64,000 nt of DNA. Source: Haliclystus octoradiatus. Lineage: Eukaryota; Cnidaria; Staurozoa; Stauromedusae; Haliclystidae. Within the stretch, counting starts at the first letter, position 1; every line of letters starts with the position of its first letter. Both the position numbers and the translations under genes were made by a program. Below are positions 51,839 to 64,000 of the stretch, piece after piece. Under the pieces are notes generated by a model. That model ran no database searches. It had not been told where the DNA came from and saw only the letters and a list, made by a program, of their open reading frames with translations. The DNA lies in assembly GCA_916610825.1 (NCBI GenBank), contig OU744454.1, positions 8,992,922 to 9,056,921 on the forward strand. The letters run 5' to 3'.

Positions 51839-54530
51839 AATCCCTCAAGAATCGAAAATTTCAAAAAACAATACTTAATTCTCTTGGGAATTGAAAATTA
51901 CAAAAAACAATGCCTAATTCTCAAGGAGTTTTAAAACGACCAAAAATGGACCAAAAACGGACCAAAAACAATACCTAATTCCCTTGGGAAATAAAAATTA
52001 CAAAAAACAATGCCCAGTTCCCTTGTAAATTAAAAATTCTAAAAAACAATGCCAAAATCTCTTGAGAAATGAAAATTTCAAAAAACAATCCTTTTTTTCC
52101 AAGGGAATTGATAAAGACCAAAAACAATGCCTAATTCTCAAGGAATTTCAAAACGACCAAAAATGGACAAAAAACGGACCAAAAAAATACCTAATTCCCT
52201 TGAGAAATTAAAATCACAAAAAACAATGCCCAGTTCCCTTGGAGATTGAAAATTACAAAAAACAATGCCTAAGTCTCGAAGAATTTTAAAACGACCAAAA
52301 ATGGACCAAAAACGGACCAAAAATAATACCTAATTCTCTTGGGGATAAAAATTACAAAAAACAATGCTCAGTTCCCTTGAGAATTGAAAATTATAAAAAA
52401 CAATGCCCAGTTCCCTTGTAAATCAAAACTTATAAAAAACAATGCAAAAATTTCTTGAGAATTGAAAACTTCAAAAAACAATCTTTTTTTTCCAAGGGAG
52501 TTGATAAAGACCAAAAACAATGCCTAATTCTCAAAGAACTCTAAAACGACCAAAACTGGACTAAAAACGGACCAAAAACAATACCTAATTCTCTTGGGAA
52601 ATAAAAATTACAAAAAACAATGCCCAGTTCCCTTGTAAATTGAAAATTATAAAAGCAATGCAAAAATCCCTTAAAAATTGAAAATTTCAAGAGATAATAC
52701 CTAATTCCCTTGCTAATTGAAAATTATAAAAAACAATGCTAAATTCTTTCGGGAAATGAAAATTTCAAAAAACAATGCCTTTTTCTTAAGGGTATTAAAA
52801 AAAAAACAAAATATTGCCTAATTCTCAAGGAATTTGAAAACGATTAAAAACGGACCAAAAACAATACCTACTTCCTTTGGGAACCAAAAATGACCACAAA
52901 AATGCCCATTGCTCTTGAGAAATAAAAATTACAAGAAACAGATCCCAATTCACTTGATAATCGAAAATTATAAAAAACAATGCAAAATCCCTCAAGAATT
53001 GAAAATTTCAAAAAACAATACTTAATTCCCTTGGGAATTAAAAATTACAAAAAACAATGCCTAATTCTCAAAGAACTCTAAAACGACCAAAACTGGACTA
53101 AACACGGACCAAAAACAATACCTAATTCTCTTGGGAAATAAAAATTACAAAAAACAATGCCTAGTTTCCTTGTAAATTAAAAATTATAAAAAACAATGCG
53201 AAAATCCCTTAAGAATTGAAAATTTCAAAAGATAATACTTAATTCCCTTGGGAATTAAAAATTACAAAAAACAATGCCTAATTCTCTAAGAATTTTAAAA
53301 CGACCAAAGATGGACAAAAAACGGACCAAAAACAATACCTTATTCCCTTGGGAAATAAAAATTACAAAAAACAATGCCCAGTTCCCTTGTAAATTAAAAA
53401 TTATAAAAAACAATGCCAAAATCTCTTGAGAAATGAACATTTCAAAACACAATGCCTTTTTTCCAAGGGAATTAATAAAGAACAACAACAATTCCTAATT
53501 CTCGAAGAATTCTAAAACGACCAACAACGGATCAACATCGGATCAAAAACAATACTTAATTCCTTTTGGAATCAATCATGACCACAAAAATGCCCATTTC
53601 TCTTAGGAAATGAAAATTACAAAAAACAATTTCAAATTCACTTGGGTCTCGAGATTTACTAAAAACAATGCCCAATTATCTTTAGAATTGAAAATTAAAA
53701 TATACAATGCCAAATTCCGTTGGGAATTAATAATTACAAAAACAATGCATGATTCACAAGGAATTTAAACATGACCTAAAACGGACCAAAAACGGACCAA
53801 AAACAATACCTAATTTTCTCGGGACTCAAAAGTGACCAAAAAAATGCCTATTTCTCTTGTGAAATGAAAATTACAAGAAACAATTCACAATTCACTTGGG
53901 AATTGAAAATTACAAAAAACAATGCTTTTTTCTTAAATGGTATTAAAAAAAACCAAAATAATGCCTAATTGTCAAGGAATTTGAAAACGACCAAAAATGG
54001 ACCAAAAATGTTACCTTTTTCTTTTGGGGATAAAAAATTACAAAAAACAATGCTCAGTTCCCTTGAGAATTGAAAATTATCAAAAACAACGCCAAATTCC
54101 CTTGAGAATTGAAAATTTTCAAAAACAATGCCAAATTCCCCCATGGGAAATCAAAATTTTAAAAAACAATGCCAAATTCACTTTTGAAGTGAAAATTTCA
54201 AAAAACATTGCCTCTTTCCTAAATTGAAAAAGACCAAAAACAATACCTTATTCTCTTGGGAATTAAAAATTACAAAAAACAATGCCCAGTTCCCTTGCTA
54301 TTTGAAAATTATAAAAAACAATGCTAAATTCTCTTTGGAAATGAAAATGTCAAAAAGCAATGCCTTTTTCTTAAGAGTATTCAAAAAAGCCAAAATAATG
54401 CCTAATTCTCAAGGAATTTCAAAAGAAGCAAGAACGGACCAAAAACAATACTTAATTCCCTTGGGAATTAATATATGAAGAAAACAATGCCATTATTTGT
54501 CAAGGAATTTTAAAACGACCAAAAATGGAC
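51839..54530 (+). repeat. 3258-bp higher-order repeat, copy 2 (shortened at its right end)
   Basis: Matches copy 1 at +3258 up to about 54530 and carries the same 4-base deletion near 54220. It then joins directly to the GGACCAAAAACGG series that starts copy 3. It so lacks about 679 bp (3258 minus 2579) that copies 1 and 3 have near 51.27-51.95 and 57.11-57.7 kb. Confidence 0.92.
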
Positions 54531-57500
54531 CAAAAACGGACCAAAAACAATACCTAATTCCCTTGGGAAATAAAAATTACAAAAAACAATGCCCAGTTCC
54601 CTTGTAAATTAAAAATTCTAAAAAACAATGCCAAAATCTCTTGAGAAATGAAAATTTCAAAAAACAATCCTTTTTTTCCAAGGGAATTGATAAAGACCAA
54701 AAACAATGCCTAATTCTCAAGGAATTTCAAAACGACCAAAAATGGACAAAAAACGGACCAAAAAAATACCTAATTCCCTTGAGAAATTAAAATCACAAAA
54801 AACAATGCCCAGTTCCCTTGGAGATTGAAAATTACAAAAAACAATGCCTAAGTCTCGAAGAATTTTAAAACGACCAAAAATGGACCAAAAACGGACCAAA
54901 AATAATACCTAATTCTCTTGGGGATAAAAATTACAAAAAACAATGCTCAGTTCCCTTGAGAATTGAAAATTATAAAAAACAATGCCCAGTTCCCTTGTAA
55001 ATCAAAACTTATAAAAAACAATGCAAAAATTTCTTGAGAATTGAAAACTTCAAAAAACAATCTTTTTTTTCCAAGGGAGTTGATAAAGACCAAAAACAAT
55101 GCCTAATTCTCAAAGAACTCTAAAACGACCAAAACTGGACTAAAAACGGACCAAAAACAATACCTAATTCTCTTGGGAAATAAAAATAACAAAAAACAAT
55201 GCCCAGTTCCCTTGTAAATTAAAAATTATAAAAGCAATGCAAAAATCCCTTAAAAATTGAAAATTTCAAGAGATAATACCTAATTCCCTTGCTAATTGAA
55301 AATTATAAAAAACAATGCTAAATTCTTTCGGGAAATGAAAATTTCAAAAAACAATGCCTTTTTCTTAAGGGTATTAAAAAAAAAAAAAAATATTGCCTAA
55401 TTCTCAAGGAATTTGAAAACGATTAAAAACGGACCAAAAACAATACCTACTTCCTTTGGGAACCAAAAATGACCACAAAAATGCCCATTGCTCTTGAGAA
55501 ATAAAAATTACAAGAAACAGATCCCAATTCACTTGATAATCGAAAATTATAAAAAACAATGCAAAATCCCTCAAGAATTGAAAATTTCAAAAAACAATAC
55601 TTAATTCCCTTGGGAATTAAAAATTACAAAAAACAATGCCTAATTCTCAAAGAACTCTAAAACGACCAAAACTGGACTAAACACGGACCAAAAACAATAC
55701 CTAATTCTCTTGGGAAATAAAAATTACAAAAAACAATGCCTAGTTTCCTTGTAAATTAAAAATTATAAAAAACAATGCGAAAATCCCTTAAGAATTGAAA
55801 ATTTCAAAAGATAATACTTAATTCCCTTGGGAATTAAAAATTACAAAAAACAATGCCTAATTCTCTAAGAATTTTAAAACGACCAAAGATGGACAAAAAA
55901 CGGACCAAAAACAATACCTTATTCCCTTGGGAAATAAAAATTACAAAAAACAATGCCCAGTTCCCTTGTAAATTAAAAATTATAAAAAACAATGCCAAAA
56001 TCTCTTGAGAAATGAACATTTCAAAACACAATGCCTTTTTTCCAAGGGAATTAATAAAGAACAACAACAATTCCTAATTCTCGAAGAATTCTAAAACGAC
56101 CAACAACGGATCAACATCGGATCAAAAACAATACTTAATTCCTTTTGGAATCAATCATGACCACAAAAATGCCCATTTCTCTTAGGAAATGAAAATTACA
56201 AAAAACAATTTCAAATTCACTTGGGTCTCGAGATTTACTAAAAACAATGCCCAATTATCTTTAGAATTGAAAATTAAAATATACAATGCCAAATTCCGTT
56301 GGGAATTAATAATTACAAAAACAATGCATGATTCACAAGGAATTTAAACATGACCTAAAACGGACCAAAAACGGACCAAAAACAATACCTAATTTTCTCG
56401 GGACTCAAAAGTGACCAAAAAAATGCCTATTTCTCTTGTGAAATGAAAATTACAAGAAACAATTCACAATTCACTTGGGAATTGAAAATTACAAAAAACA
56501 ATGCTTTTTTCTTAAATGGTATTAAAAAAAACCAAAATAATGCCTAATTGTCAAGGAATTTGAAAACGACCAAAAATGGACCAAAAATGTTACCTTTTTC
56601 TTTTGGGGATAAAAAATTACAAAAAACAATGCTCAGTTCCCTTGAGAATTGAAAATTATCAAAAACAACGCCAAATTCCCTTGAGAATTGAAAATTTTCA
56701 AAAACAATGCCAAATTCCCCCATGGGAAATCAAAATTTTAAAAAACAATGCCAAATTCACTTTTGAAGTGAAAATTTCAAAAAACATTGCCTCTTTCCTA
56801 AATTGAAAAAGACCAAAAACAATACCTTATTCTCTTGGGAATTAAAAATTACAAAAAACAATGCCCAGTTCCCTTGCTATTTGAAAATTATAAAAAACAA
56901 TGCTAAATTCTCTTTGGAAATGAAAATGTCAAAAAGCAATGCCTTTTTCTTAAGAGTATTCAAAAAAGCCAAAATAATGCCTAATTCTCAAGGAATTTCA
57001 AAAGAAGCAAGAACGGACCAAAAACAATACTTAATTCCCTTGGGAATTAATATATGAAGAAAACAATGCCATTATTTGTCAAGGAATTTTAAAACGACCA
57101 AAAATGGACCAAAAACGAACCAAAAACAAAACGTAATTTCCTTGCCAAATAAAAATTACAAACAACAAAGCCCAGTTCCCTTGTAAATTAAAAAATATGA
57201 AACACAATGCCAAAACCCCTTAAGAATTGAAAATTGCAAAAAACAATGCCTTTTTTCCAAAAGAATTGATAAAGACCAAAAACAATGCATATATATCTAG
57301 AAGAACTTTGAAGCGACCAAAAAAGGATCAAAAACGGACCAAAAGCAATACCTTATTCTCTTGGGAACTAAAAATTACAAAAAACAATGCCCAGTTCCCT
57401 TGCTAATTGAAAATTATAAAAAACAATGCTAAATTCTCTTGGGAAATGAAAATTTCAAAAAACAATGCCTTTTTCTTAAGGGTATTAAAAAAAAACCAAA

Positions 57501-57700
57501 ATATTGCCTAATTCTCGAGGAATTTGAAAACGATTAAAAACGGACCAAGAACAATACCTACTTCCTTTGGGATTCAAAAATGACCACAAAAATGCCCATT
57601 GCTCTTGAGAAGTGAAAATTACAAGAAACAGATCCCAATTCACTTAATAATTGAAAATTATAAAAAACAATGCAAAATCCCTCAAGAATTGAAAATTTCA
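54531..57700 (+). repeat. 3258-bp higher-order repeat, copy 3
   Basis: Landmarks at 52138, 53255 and 53997 recur at +2579. From 57.1 kb it again contains the CATATATATCTAGAAG monomer (57288), matching copy 1 at +5837. It shares the 4-base deletion near 56800. The A-rich run at 55376-55390 is 15 uninterrupted A, where copies 1 and 2 have ten A, a C and four A. Confidence 0.92.
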
Positions 57701-60480
57701 AAAAACAATACTTAATTCCCTTGGGAAATAAAAATTACAAAAAACAATGCCCAGTTCCCTTGTAAATTAAAAATTATAAAAAACAATTCCAAAATCTCTT
57801 GAGAAATGAAAATTTCAAAAAACAATCCTTTTTTTCCAAGGGAATTGATAAAGACCAAAAACAATGCCTAATTCTCAAGGAATTTCAAAACGACCAAAAA
57901 TGGACAAAAAACGGACCAAAAAAATACCTAATTCCCTTGAGAAATTAAAATCACAAAAAACAATGCCCAGTTCCCTTGGAGATTGAAAATTACAAAAAAC
58001 AATGCCTAAGTCTCGAAGAATTTTGAAACGACTAAAAATGGACCAAAAACGGACCAAAAACAATACCTAATTCTCTTGGGGATAAAAAATTACAAAAAAC
58101 AATGCTCAGTTCCCTTGAGAATTGAAATCTATAAAAAACAATGCCCAGTTCCCTTGTAAATCAAAACTTATAAAAAACAATGCAAAAATTTCTTGAGAAT
58201 TGAAAACTTCAAAAAACAATCCTTTTTTTCCAAGGGAGTTGATAAAGACCAAAAACAATGCCTAATTCTCAAAGAACTCTAAAACGACCAAAACTGGACC
58301 AAACACGGACCAAAAACAATACCTAATTCTCTTGGGAAATAAAAATTACAAAAAACAATGCCTAGTTTCCTTGTAAATTAAAAATTATAAAAAACAATGC
58401 CAAAATCCCTTAAGAATTGAAAATTTCAAAAGATAATACTTAATTCCCTTGGGAATTAAAAGTTACAAAAAACAATGCCTAATTCTCTAAGAATTTTAAA
58501 ACGACCAAAGATGGACAAAAAACGGACCAAAAACAATACCTTATTCCCTTGGGAAATAAAAATTACAAAAAACAATGCCCAGTTCCCTTGTAAATTAAAA
58601 ATTATAAAAAACAATGCCAAAATCTCTTGAGAAATGAACATTTCAAAACACAATGCCTTTTTTCCAAGGGAATTAATAAAGAACAACAACAATTCCTAAT
58701 TCTCGAAGAATTCTAAAACGACCAACAACGGATCAACATCGGATCAAAAACAATACTTAATTCCTTTTGGAATCAATCATGACCACAAAAATGCCCATTT
58801 CTCTTAGGAAATGAAAATTACAAAAAACAATTTCAAATTCACTTGGGTCTCGAGATTTACTAAAAACAATGCCCAATTATCTTTAGAATTGAAAATTAAA
58901 ATATACAATGCCAAATTCCGTTGGGAATTAATAATTACAAAAACAATGCATGATTCACAAGGAATTTAAACATGACCTAAAACGGACCAAAAACGGACCA
59001 AAAACAATACCTAATTTTCTCGGGACTCAAAATTGACCAAAAAAATGCCCATTTCTCTTGTGAAATGAAAATTACAAAAAACAATTCACAATTCACTTGG
59101 GAATTGAAAATTACAAAAAACAATGCTTTTTTCTTAAAGGGTATTAAAAAAAACCAAAATAATGCCTAATTGTCAAGGAATTTGAAAACGACCAAAAATG
59201 GACCAAAAATATTACCTAATTCTTTTGGGGATAAAAAATTACAAAAAACAATGCTCAGTTCCCTTGAGAATTGAAAATTATCAAAAACAACGCCAAATTC
59301 CCTTGAGAATTGAAAATTTTCAAAAACAATGCCAAATTCCCCCATGGGGAATAAAAATTTTAAAAAACAATGCCAAATTCACTTTTGAAGTGAAAATTTC
59401 AAAAAACATTGCCTCTTTCCTAAGAAAATTGAAAAAGACCAAAAACAATACCTTATTCTCTTGGGAATTAAAAATTACAAAAAACAATGCCCAGTTCCCT
59501 TGCTATTTGAAAATTATAAAAAACAATGCTAAATTCTCTTTGGAAATGAAAATGTCAAAAAGCAATGCCTTTTTCTTAAGAGTATTCAAAAAATCCAAAA
59601 TAATGCCTAATTCTCAAGGAATTTCAAAAGAAGCAAGAACGGACCAAAAACAATACTTAATTCCCTTGGGAATTAATATATGAAGAAAACAATGCCATTA
59701 TTTGTCAAGGAATTTTAAAACGACCAAAAATGGACCAAAAACGAACCAAAAACAAAACGTAATTCCCTTGCCAAATAAAAATTACAAACAACAAAGCCCA
59801 GTTCCCTTGTAAATTAAAAAATATGAAACATAATGCCAAAACCCCTTAAGAATTGAAAATTGCAAAAAACAATGCCTTTTTTCCAAAAGAATTGATAAAG
59901 ACCAAAAACAATGCCTATATCTCGAAGAACTTTGAAACGAACAATAAAGGATCAAAAACGGACCAAAAGCAATACCTTATTCTCTTGGGAACTAAAAATT
60001 ACAAAAAACAATGCCCAGTTCCCTTGCTAATTGAAAATTATAAAAAACAATGCTAAATTCTCTTGGGAAATGAAAATTTCAAAAAACAATGCCTTTTTCT
60101 TAAGGGTATTAAAAAAAAACCAAAATATTGCCTAATTCTCGAGGAATTTGAAAACGATTAAAAACGGACCAAAAACAATACCTACTGCATTTGGGAACCA
60201 AAAATGACCACAAAAATGCCCATTGCTCTTGAGAAATGAAAATTACAAGAAACAGATCCCAATTCACTTAATAATTGAAAATTATAAAAAACAATGCAAA
60301 ATCCCTCAAGAATTGAAAATTTCAAAAAACAATACTTAATTCCCTTGGGAATTAAAAATTACAAAAAACAATGCCTAATTCTCAAGGAGTTTTAAAACAA
60401 CCGAAAATGGACCAAAAACGGACCAAAAACAATACCTAATTCCCTTGGGAAATAAAAATTACAAAAAACAATGCCCAGTT
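57701..60480 (+). repeat. Related unit, no 4-base deletion
   Basis: Landmarks at 55834 and 56576 recur at 58456 and 59198 (+2622). The unit keeps TTTCCTAAGAAAATTG near 59420, so it branched off before, or did not receive, the deletion fixed in the three preceding copies. It matches 62256-64000 at offset 4555. No gene. Confidence 0.88.
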
Positions 60481-62255
60481 CCCTTGTAAATTAAAAATTA
60501 TAAAAAAAAATACCTAATTCCCTTGAGAAATTAAAATTACAAAAAACAATGCCCAGTTCCCTTGGGAATTGAAAATTACAAAAAACAATTCTCGAAGAAT
60601 TTTAAAACGACCAAAAATGGACAAAAAACGGACCAAAAACAATACCTCATTCTCTTGGGGATAAAAAATTACAAAAAACAATGCTCAGTTCCTTTGAGAA
60701 TTGAAAATTATAAAAACAATGCCCAGTTCCCTTGTAAATCAAAACTTATAAAAAACAATGCAAAAATTTCTTGAGAATTGAAAACTTCAAAAAACAATCT
60801 TTTTTTTCCAAGGGAGTTGATAAAGACCAAAAACAATGCCTAATTCTCAAAGAACTCTAAAACGACCAAAACTGGACTAAAAACGGACCAAAAACAATAC
60901 CTAATTCTCTTGGGAAATAAAAATTACAAAAAACAATGCCCAGTTCCCTTGTAAATTAAAAATTATAAAAGCAATGCAAAAATCCCTTAAAAATTGAAAA
61001 TTTCAAGAGATAATACCTAATTCCCTTGCTAATTGAAAATTATAAAAAACAATGCTAAATTCTCTTGGGAAATGAAAATTTCAAAAAACAATGCCTTTTT
61101 CTTAAGGGTATTAAAAAAAAACCAAAATATTGCCTAATTCTCAAGGAATTTGAAAACGATTAAAAACGGACCAAAAACAATACCTACTTCCTTTGGGAAC
61201 CAAAAATGACCACAAAAATGCCCATTGCTCTTGAGAAATAAAAATTACAAGAAACAGATCCCAATTCACTTGATAATCGAAAATTATAAAAAACAATGCA
61301 AAATCCCTCAAGAATTGAAAATTTCAAAAAACAATACTTAATTCCCTTGGGAATTAAAAATTACAAAAAACAATGCCTAATTCTCAAGGAATTTTAAAAC
61401 GACCAAAGATGGACCAAAAACGGACCAAAAACAATACCTTATTCCCTTGGGAAATAAAAATTACAAAAAACAATGCCCAGTTCCTTTTTAAATTAAAAAT
61501 TATAAAAAACAATGCCAAAATTTCTTGAGAAATGAAAATTTCAAAAAAAAATCTCTTTTTACAAGGGAATTGATAAAGACCAAAAAAATACCTAATTCCC
61601 TTGAGAAATTAAAATTACAAAAAACAATGTCCAGTTCCCTTGGGAATTGAAAATTACAAAAAACAATTCTCGAAGAATTTTAAAACGACCAAAAATGGAC
61701 CAAAAACGGACCAAAAACAATACCTCATTCTCTTGGTGATAAAAAATTACAAAAAACAATGCTCAGTTCCCTTGAGAATTGAAAATTATAAAAAACAATG
61801 CCCAGTTCCCTTGTAAATCAAAACTTATAAAAAACAATGCCAAAATCCCTTAAGAATTAAAAATTTCAAAAAACAATACTTAATTCCAGAATTAAAAATT
61901 ACAAAAAACAATGCCTAATTCTCGAAGAATTTTAAAACGACTAAAAATGGACCAAAAACAAACCAAAAAAAATACTTAATTCCCTTGCGAAATAAAAATT
62001 ACAAAAAACAATGCCCAGTTCCCTTGTAAATTAAATATTATAAAAAACAATGCCAAAATCTCTTGAGAAATGAAAATTTCAAAAATAAATCCTTTTTTAA
62101 GGGAATTGATAAAGACCAAAAAAATACCTAATTCCCTTGAGAAATTAAAATTACAAAAAACAATGCCCAGTTCCCTTGTAAATTGAAAATTACAAAAAAC
62201 AATGCCTAATTCTCAAGGAGTTTTAAAACGACCAAAAATGGACCAAAAACGGACC
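60481..62255 (+). repeat. Satellite block A (third occurrence)
   Basis: Similar to 900-2440: base 1 corresponds to 61520 and 1726 to the same place. Shared landmarks are the ATCTCTTTTTACAAGGG monomer (near 1763 and 61551) and TTCCAGAATT (near 2090 and 61885). No gene. Confidence 0.82.
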
Positions 62256-64000
62256 AAAAACAATACCTAATTCCCTTGGGAAATAAAAATTACAAAAAAC
62301 AATGCCCAGTTCCCTTGTAAATTAAAAATTATAAAAAACAATGCCAAAATTTCTTGAGAAATGAAAATTTCAAAAAACAATCCTTTTTTTCCAAGGGAAT
62401 TGATAAAGACCAAAAACAATGCCTAATTCTCAAGGAATTTCAAAACGACCAAAAATGGACAAAAAACGGACCAAAAAAATACTTAATTCCCTTGAGAAAT
62501 TAAAATCACAAAAAACAATGCCCAGTTCCCTTGGAGATTGAAAATTACAAAAAACAATGCCTAAGTCTCGAAGAATTTTGAAACGACTAAAAATGGACCA
62601 AAAACGGACCAAAAACAATACCTAATTCTCTTGGGGATAAAAAATTACAAAAAACAATGCTCAGTTCCCTTGAGAATTGAAATCTATAAAAAACAATGCC
62701 CAGTTCCCTTGTAAATCAAAACTTATAAAAAACAATGCAAAAATTTCTTGAGAATTGAAAACTTCAAAAAACAATCCTTTTTTTCCAAGGGAGTTGATAA
62801 AGACCAAAAACAATGCCTAATTCTCAAAGAACTCTAAAACGACCAAAACTGGACTAAACACGGACCAAAAACAATACCTAATTCTCTTGGGAAATAAAAA
62901 TTACAAAAAACAATGCCTAGTTTCCTTGTAAATTAAAAATTATAAAAAACAATGCCAAAATCCCTTAAGAATTGAAAATTTCAAAAGATAATACTTAATT
63001 CCCTTGGGAATTGAAAATTACAAAAAACAATGCCTAATTCTCTAAGAATTTTAAAACGACCAAAGATGGACCAAAAACGGACCAAAAACAATACCTTATT
63101 CCCTTGGGAAATAAAAATTACAAAAAAAAATGCCCAGTTCCCTTGTAAATTAAAAATTATTAAAAACAATGCCAAAATCTCTTGAGAAATGAACATTTCA
63201 AAACACAATGCCTTTTTTCCAAGGGAATTAATAAAGAACAACAACAATTCCTAATTCTCGAAGAATTCTAAAACGACCAACAACGGATCAACATCGGATC
63301 AAAAACAATACTTAATTCCATTTGGAATCAATCATGACCACAAAAATGCCCATTTCTCTTAGGAAATGAAAATTACAAAAAACAATTTCAAATTCACTTG
63401 GGTCTCGAGATTTACTAAAAACAATGCCCAATTATCTTTAGAATTGAAAATTAAAATATACAATGCCAAATTCCGTTGGGAATTAATAATTACAAAAACA
63501 ATGCATGATTCACAAGGAATTTAAACATGACCTAAAACGGACCAAAAATGGACCAAAAACAATACCTAATTTTCTCGGGACTCAAAAGTGACCAAAAAAA
63601 TGTCCATTTCTCTTGTGAAATGAAAATTACAAAAAACAATTCACAATTCACTTGGGAATTGAAAATTACAAAAAACAATGCTTTTTTCTTAAAGGGTATT
63701 AAAAAAAACCAAAATAATGCCTAATTGTCAAGGAATTTGAAAACGGCCAAAAATGGACCAAAAATATTACCTAATTCTTTTGGGGATAAAAAATTACAAA
63801 AAACAATGCTCAGTTCCATTGAGAATTGAAAATTATCAAAAACAACGCCAAATTCCCTTGAGAATTGAAAATTTTCAAAAACAATGCCAAATTCCCCCAT
63901 GGGAAATCAAAATTTTAAAAAACAATGCCAAATTCACTTTTGAAGTGAAAATTTCAAAAAACATTGCCTCTTTCCTAAGAAAATTGAAAAAGACCAAAAA
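62256..64000 (+). repeat. Repeat of 57701-59445 (offset 4555), cut by window edge
   Basis: Landmarks at 57875, 58063 and 58636 recur at 62430, 62618 and 63191, all +4555. The match runs to the last base, so the array very probably continues past the window. Confidence 0.9.

Larger units (their letters stand above)
1..64000 (+). repeat. 39-bp satellite array, head-to-tail, whole window
   Basis: The whole window reads as a tandem array of a 39-bp monomer. From the box CAATGCC at monomer position 1, the unit runs through an inverted repeat (about positions 9-24) to an A-rich tail ending in AAAAAA. Successive CAATGCC boxes are 39 bp apart, for example at 3215 and 3254. Monomers differ from one another by roughly 10-40 percent, but the box and tail are always recognisable. 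All copies I read point the same way and I saw no inverted stretch. The + strand is rich in A over T and in C over G: one typical monomer has 18 A, 11 T, 7 C and 3 G. There is no unique sequence between monomers. Known biology: short AT-rich monomers with higher-order repeats are typical of eukaryotic centromeric or heterochromatic satellites. I do not recognise the family or the species. Confidence 0.97.

Noticed and set aside
1-64000. CRISPR array
   Set aside because: The repeated unit is itself contiguous, with no unique spacers of constant length, and no cas genes are present.
1-64000. CENP-B-box-like motif in the monomer
   Set aside because: I looked for the pattern TTCG....A..CGGG on both strands. 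The nearest sequence, TTCCGTTGGGAA, does not have the required CG and CGGG spacing.
1-64000. Telomeric repeats
   Set aside because: No run of TTAGGG, TTTAGGG or similar short telomere units was seen on either strand.
1-64000. Transposon or retroelement insertion
   Set aside because: No stretch departs from the 39-bp pattern for more than a few tens of bases. There are no long terminal repeats, target duplications around unique sequence, or reverse transcriptase or transposase frames.
1-64000. tRNA, rRNA or other structured RNA genes
   Set aside because: No GC-rich conserved boxes or cloverleaf-length pairing were visible. The sequence is satellite throughout.
1-64000. Nucleosome phasing by monomer length (five monomers being 195 bp)
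   Set aside because: The numerical match is weakened by the 11-bp modules and short 32-bp monomers, which break a constant spacing every few hundred bases. No phased A-tract pattern near 10 bp was evident by eye.

Overview
The window is one uninterrupted block of satellite DNA. I find no protein-coding gene, RNA gene or intact transposon. The basic unit is a 39-bp, AT-rich monomer repeated head-to-tail in a single orientation from base 1 to base 64000. Each monomer has three parts: a CAATGCC (or CAATACC) box, a short inverted repeat built around TTCCCTTGGGAA-like sequence, and an A-rich tail ending in about six A residues. At intervals of roughly 100 to 500 bp the monomer tail is extended by one or two 11-bp modules of the type GGACCAAAAAC. 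This gives 50- or 61-bp long forms, and the monomer that follows nearly always opens with CAATAC instead of CAATGC.

The organism cannot be named from this. Tens of kilobases of short-monomer satellite with kilobase-scale higher-order repeats point to a eukaryotic nuclear genome, from a centromeric, pericentromeric, subtelomeric or other heterochromatic block. A plant or an animal is possible. Nothing looks bacterial, viral or organellar.

Layout: monomers are arranged in a mosaic of multi-kilobase blocks that recur at fixed offsets. 1-2680 is a block seen again around 47.5-49.9 kb and 60.4-62.3 kb. 2681-4780 is a near-perfect twin of 25690-27789 (offset 23009). About 3.7-15.5 kb holds two versions of a unit of about 5.3-6.3 kb. 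12.5-26.1 kb holds two full copies and one partial copy of a 4757-bp unit. 26.5-29.0 kb is a 1219-bp tandem duplication. 27.8-33.0 kb is a deleted copy of about 9.1-14.9 kb. 30.2-36.4 kb carries a 3405-bp offset duplication. 36.95-44.54 kb is a 3794-bp tandem duplication. 48.6-57.7 kb is a three-copy array with 3258- and 2579-bp spacing. The last 1.7 kb repeats 57.7-59.4 kb at a 4555-bp offset.

Because 39 is 13 codons, chance open frames run for many monomers on both strands and recur wherever a block was duplicated. They are by-products of the period, not genes. The most interesting signal is that the inverted repeat in the middle of the monomer is kept in many diverged monomer types with both arms changed together. 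The next is the record of unequal exchange in the nested duplications. All block boundaries were read by eye and are good to a few tens of bases unless an exact offset is stated.
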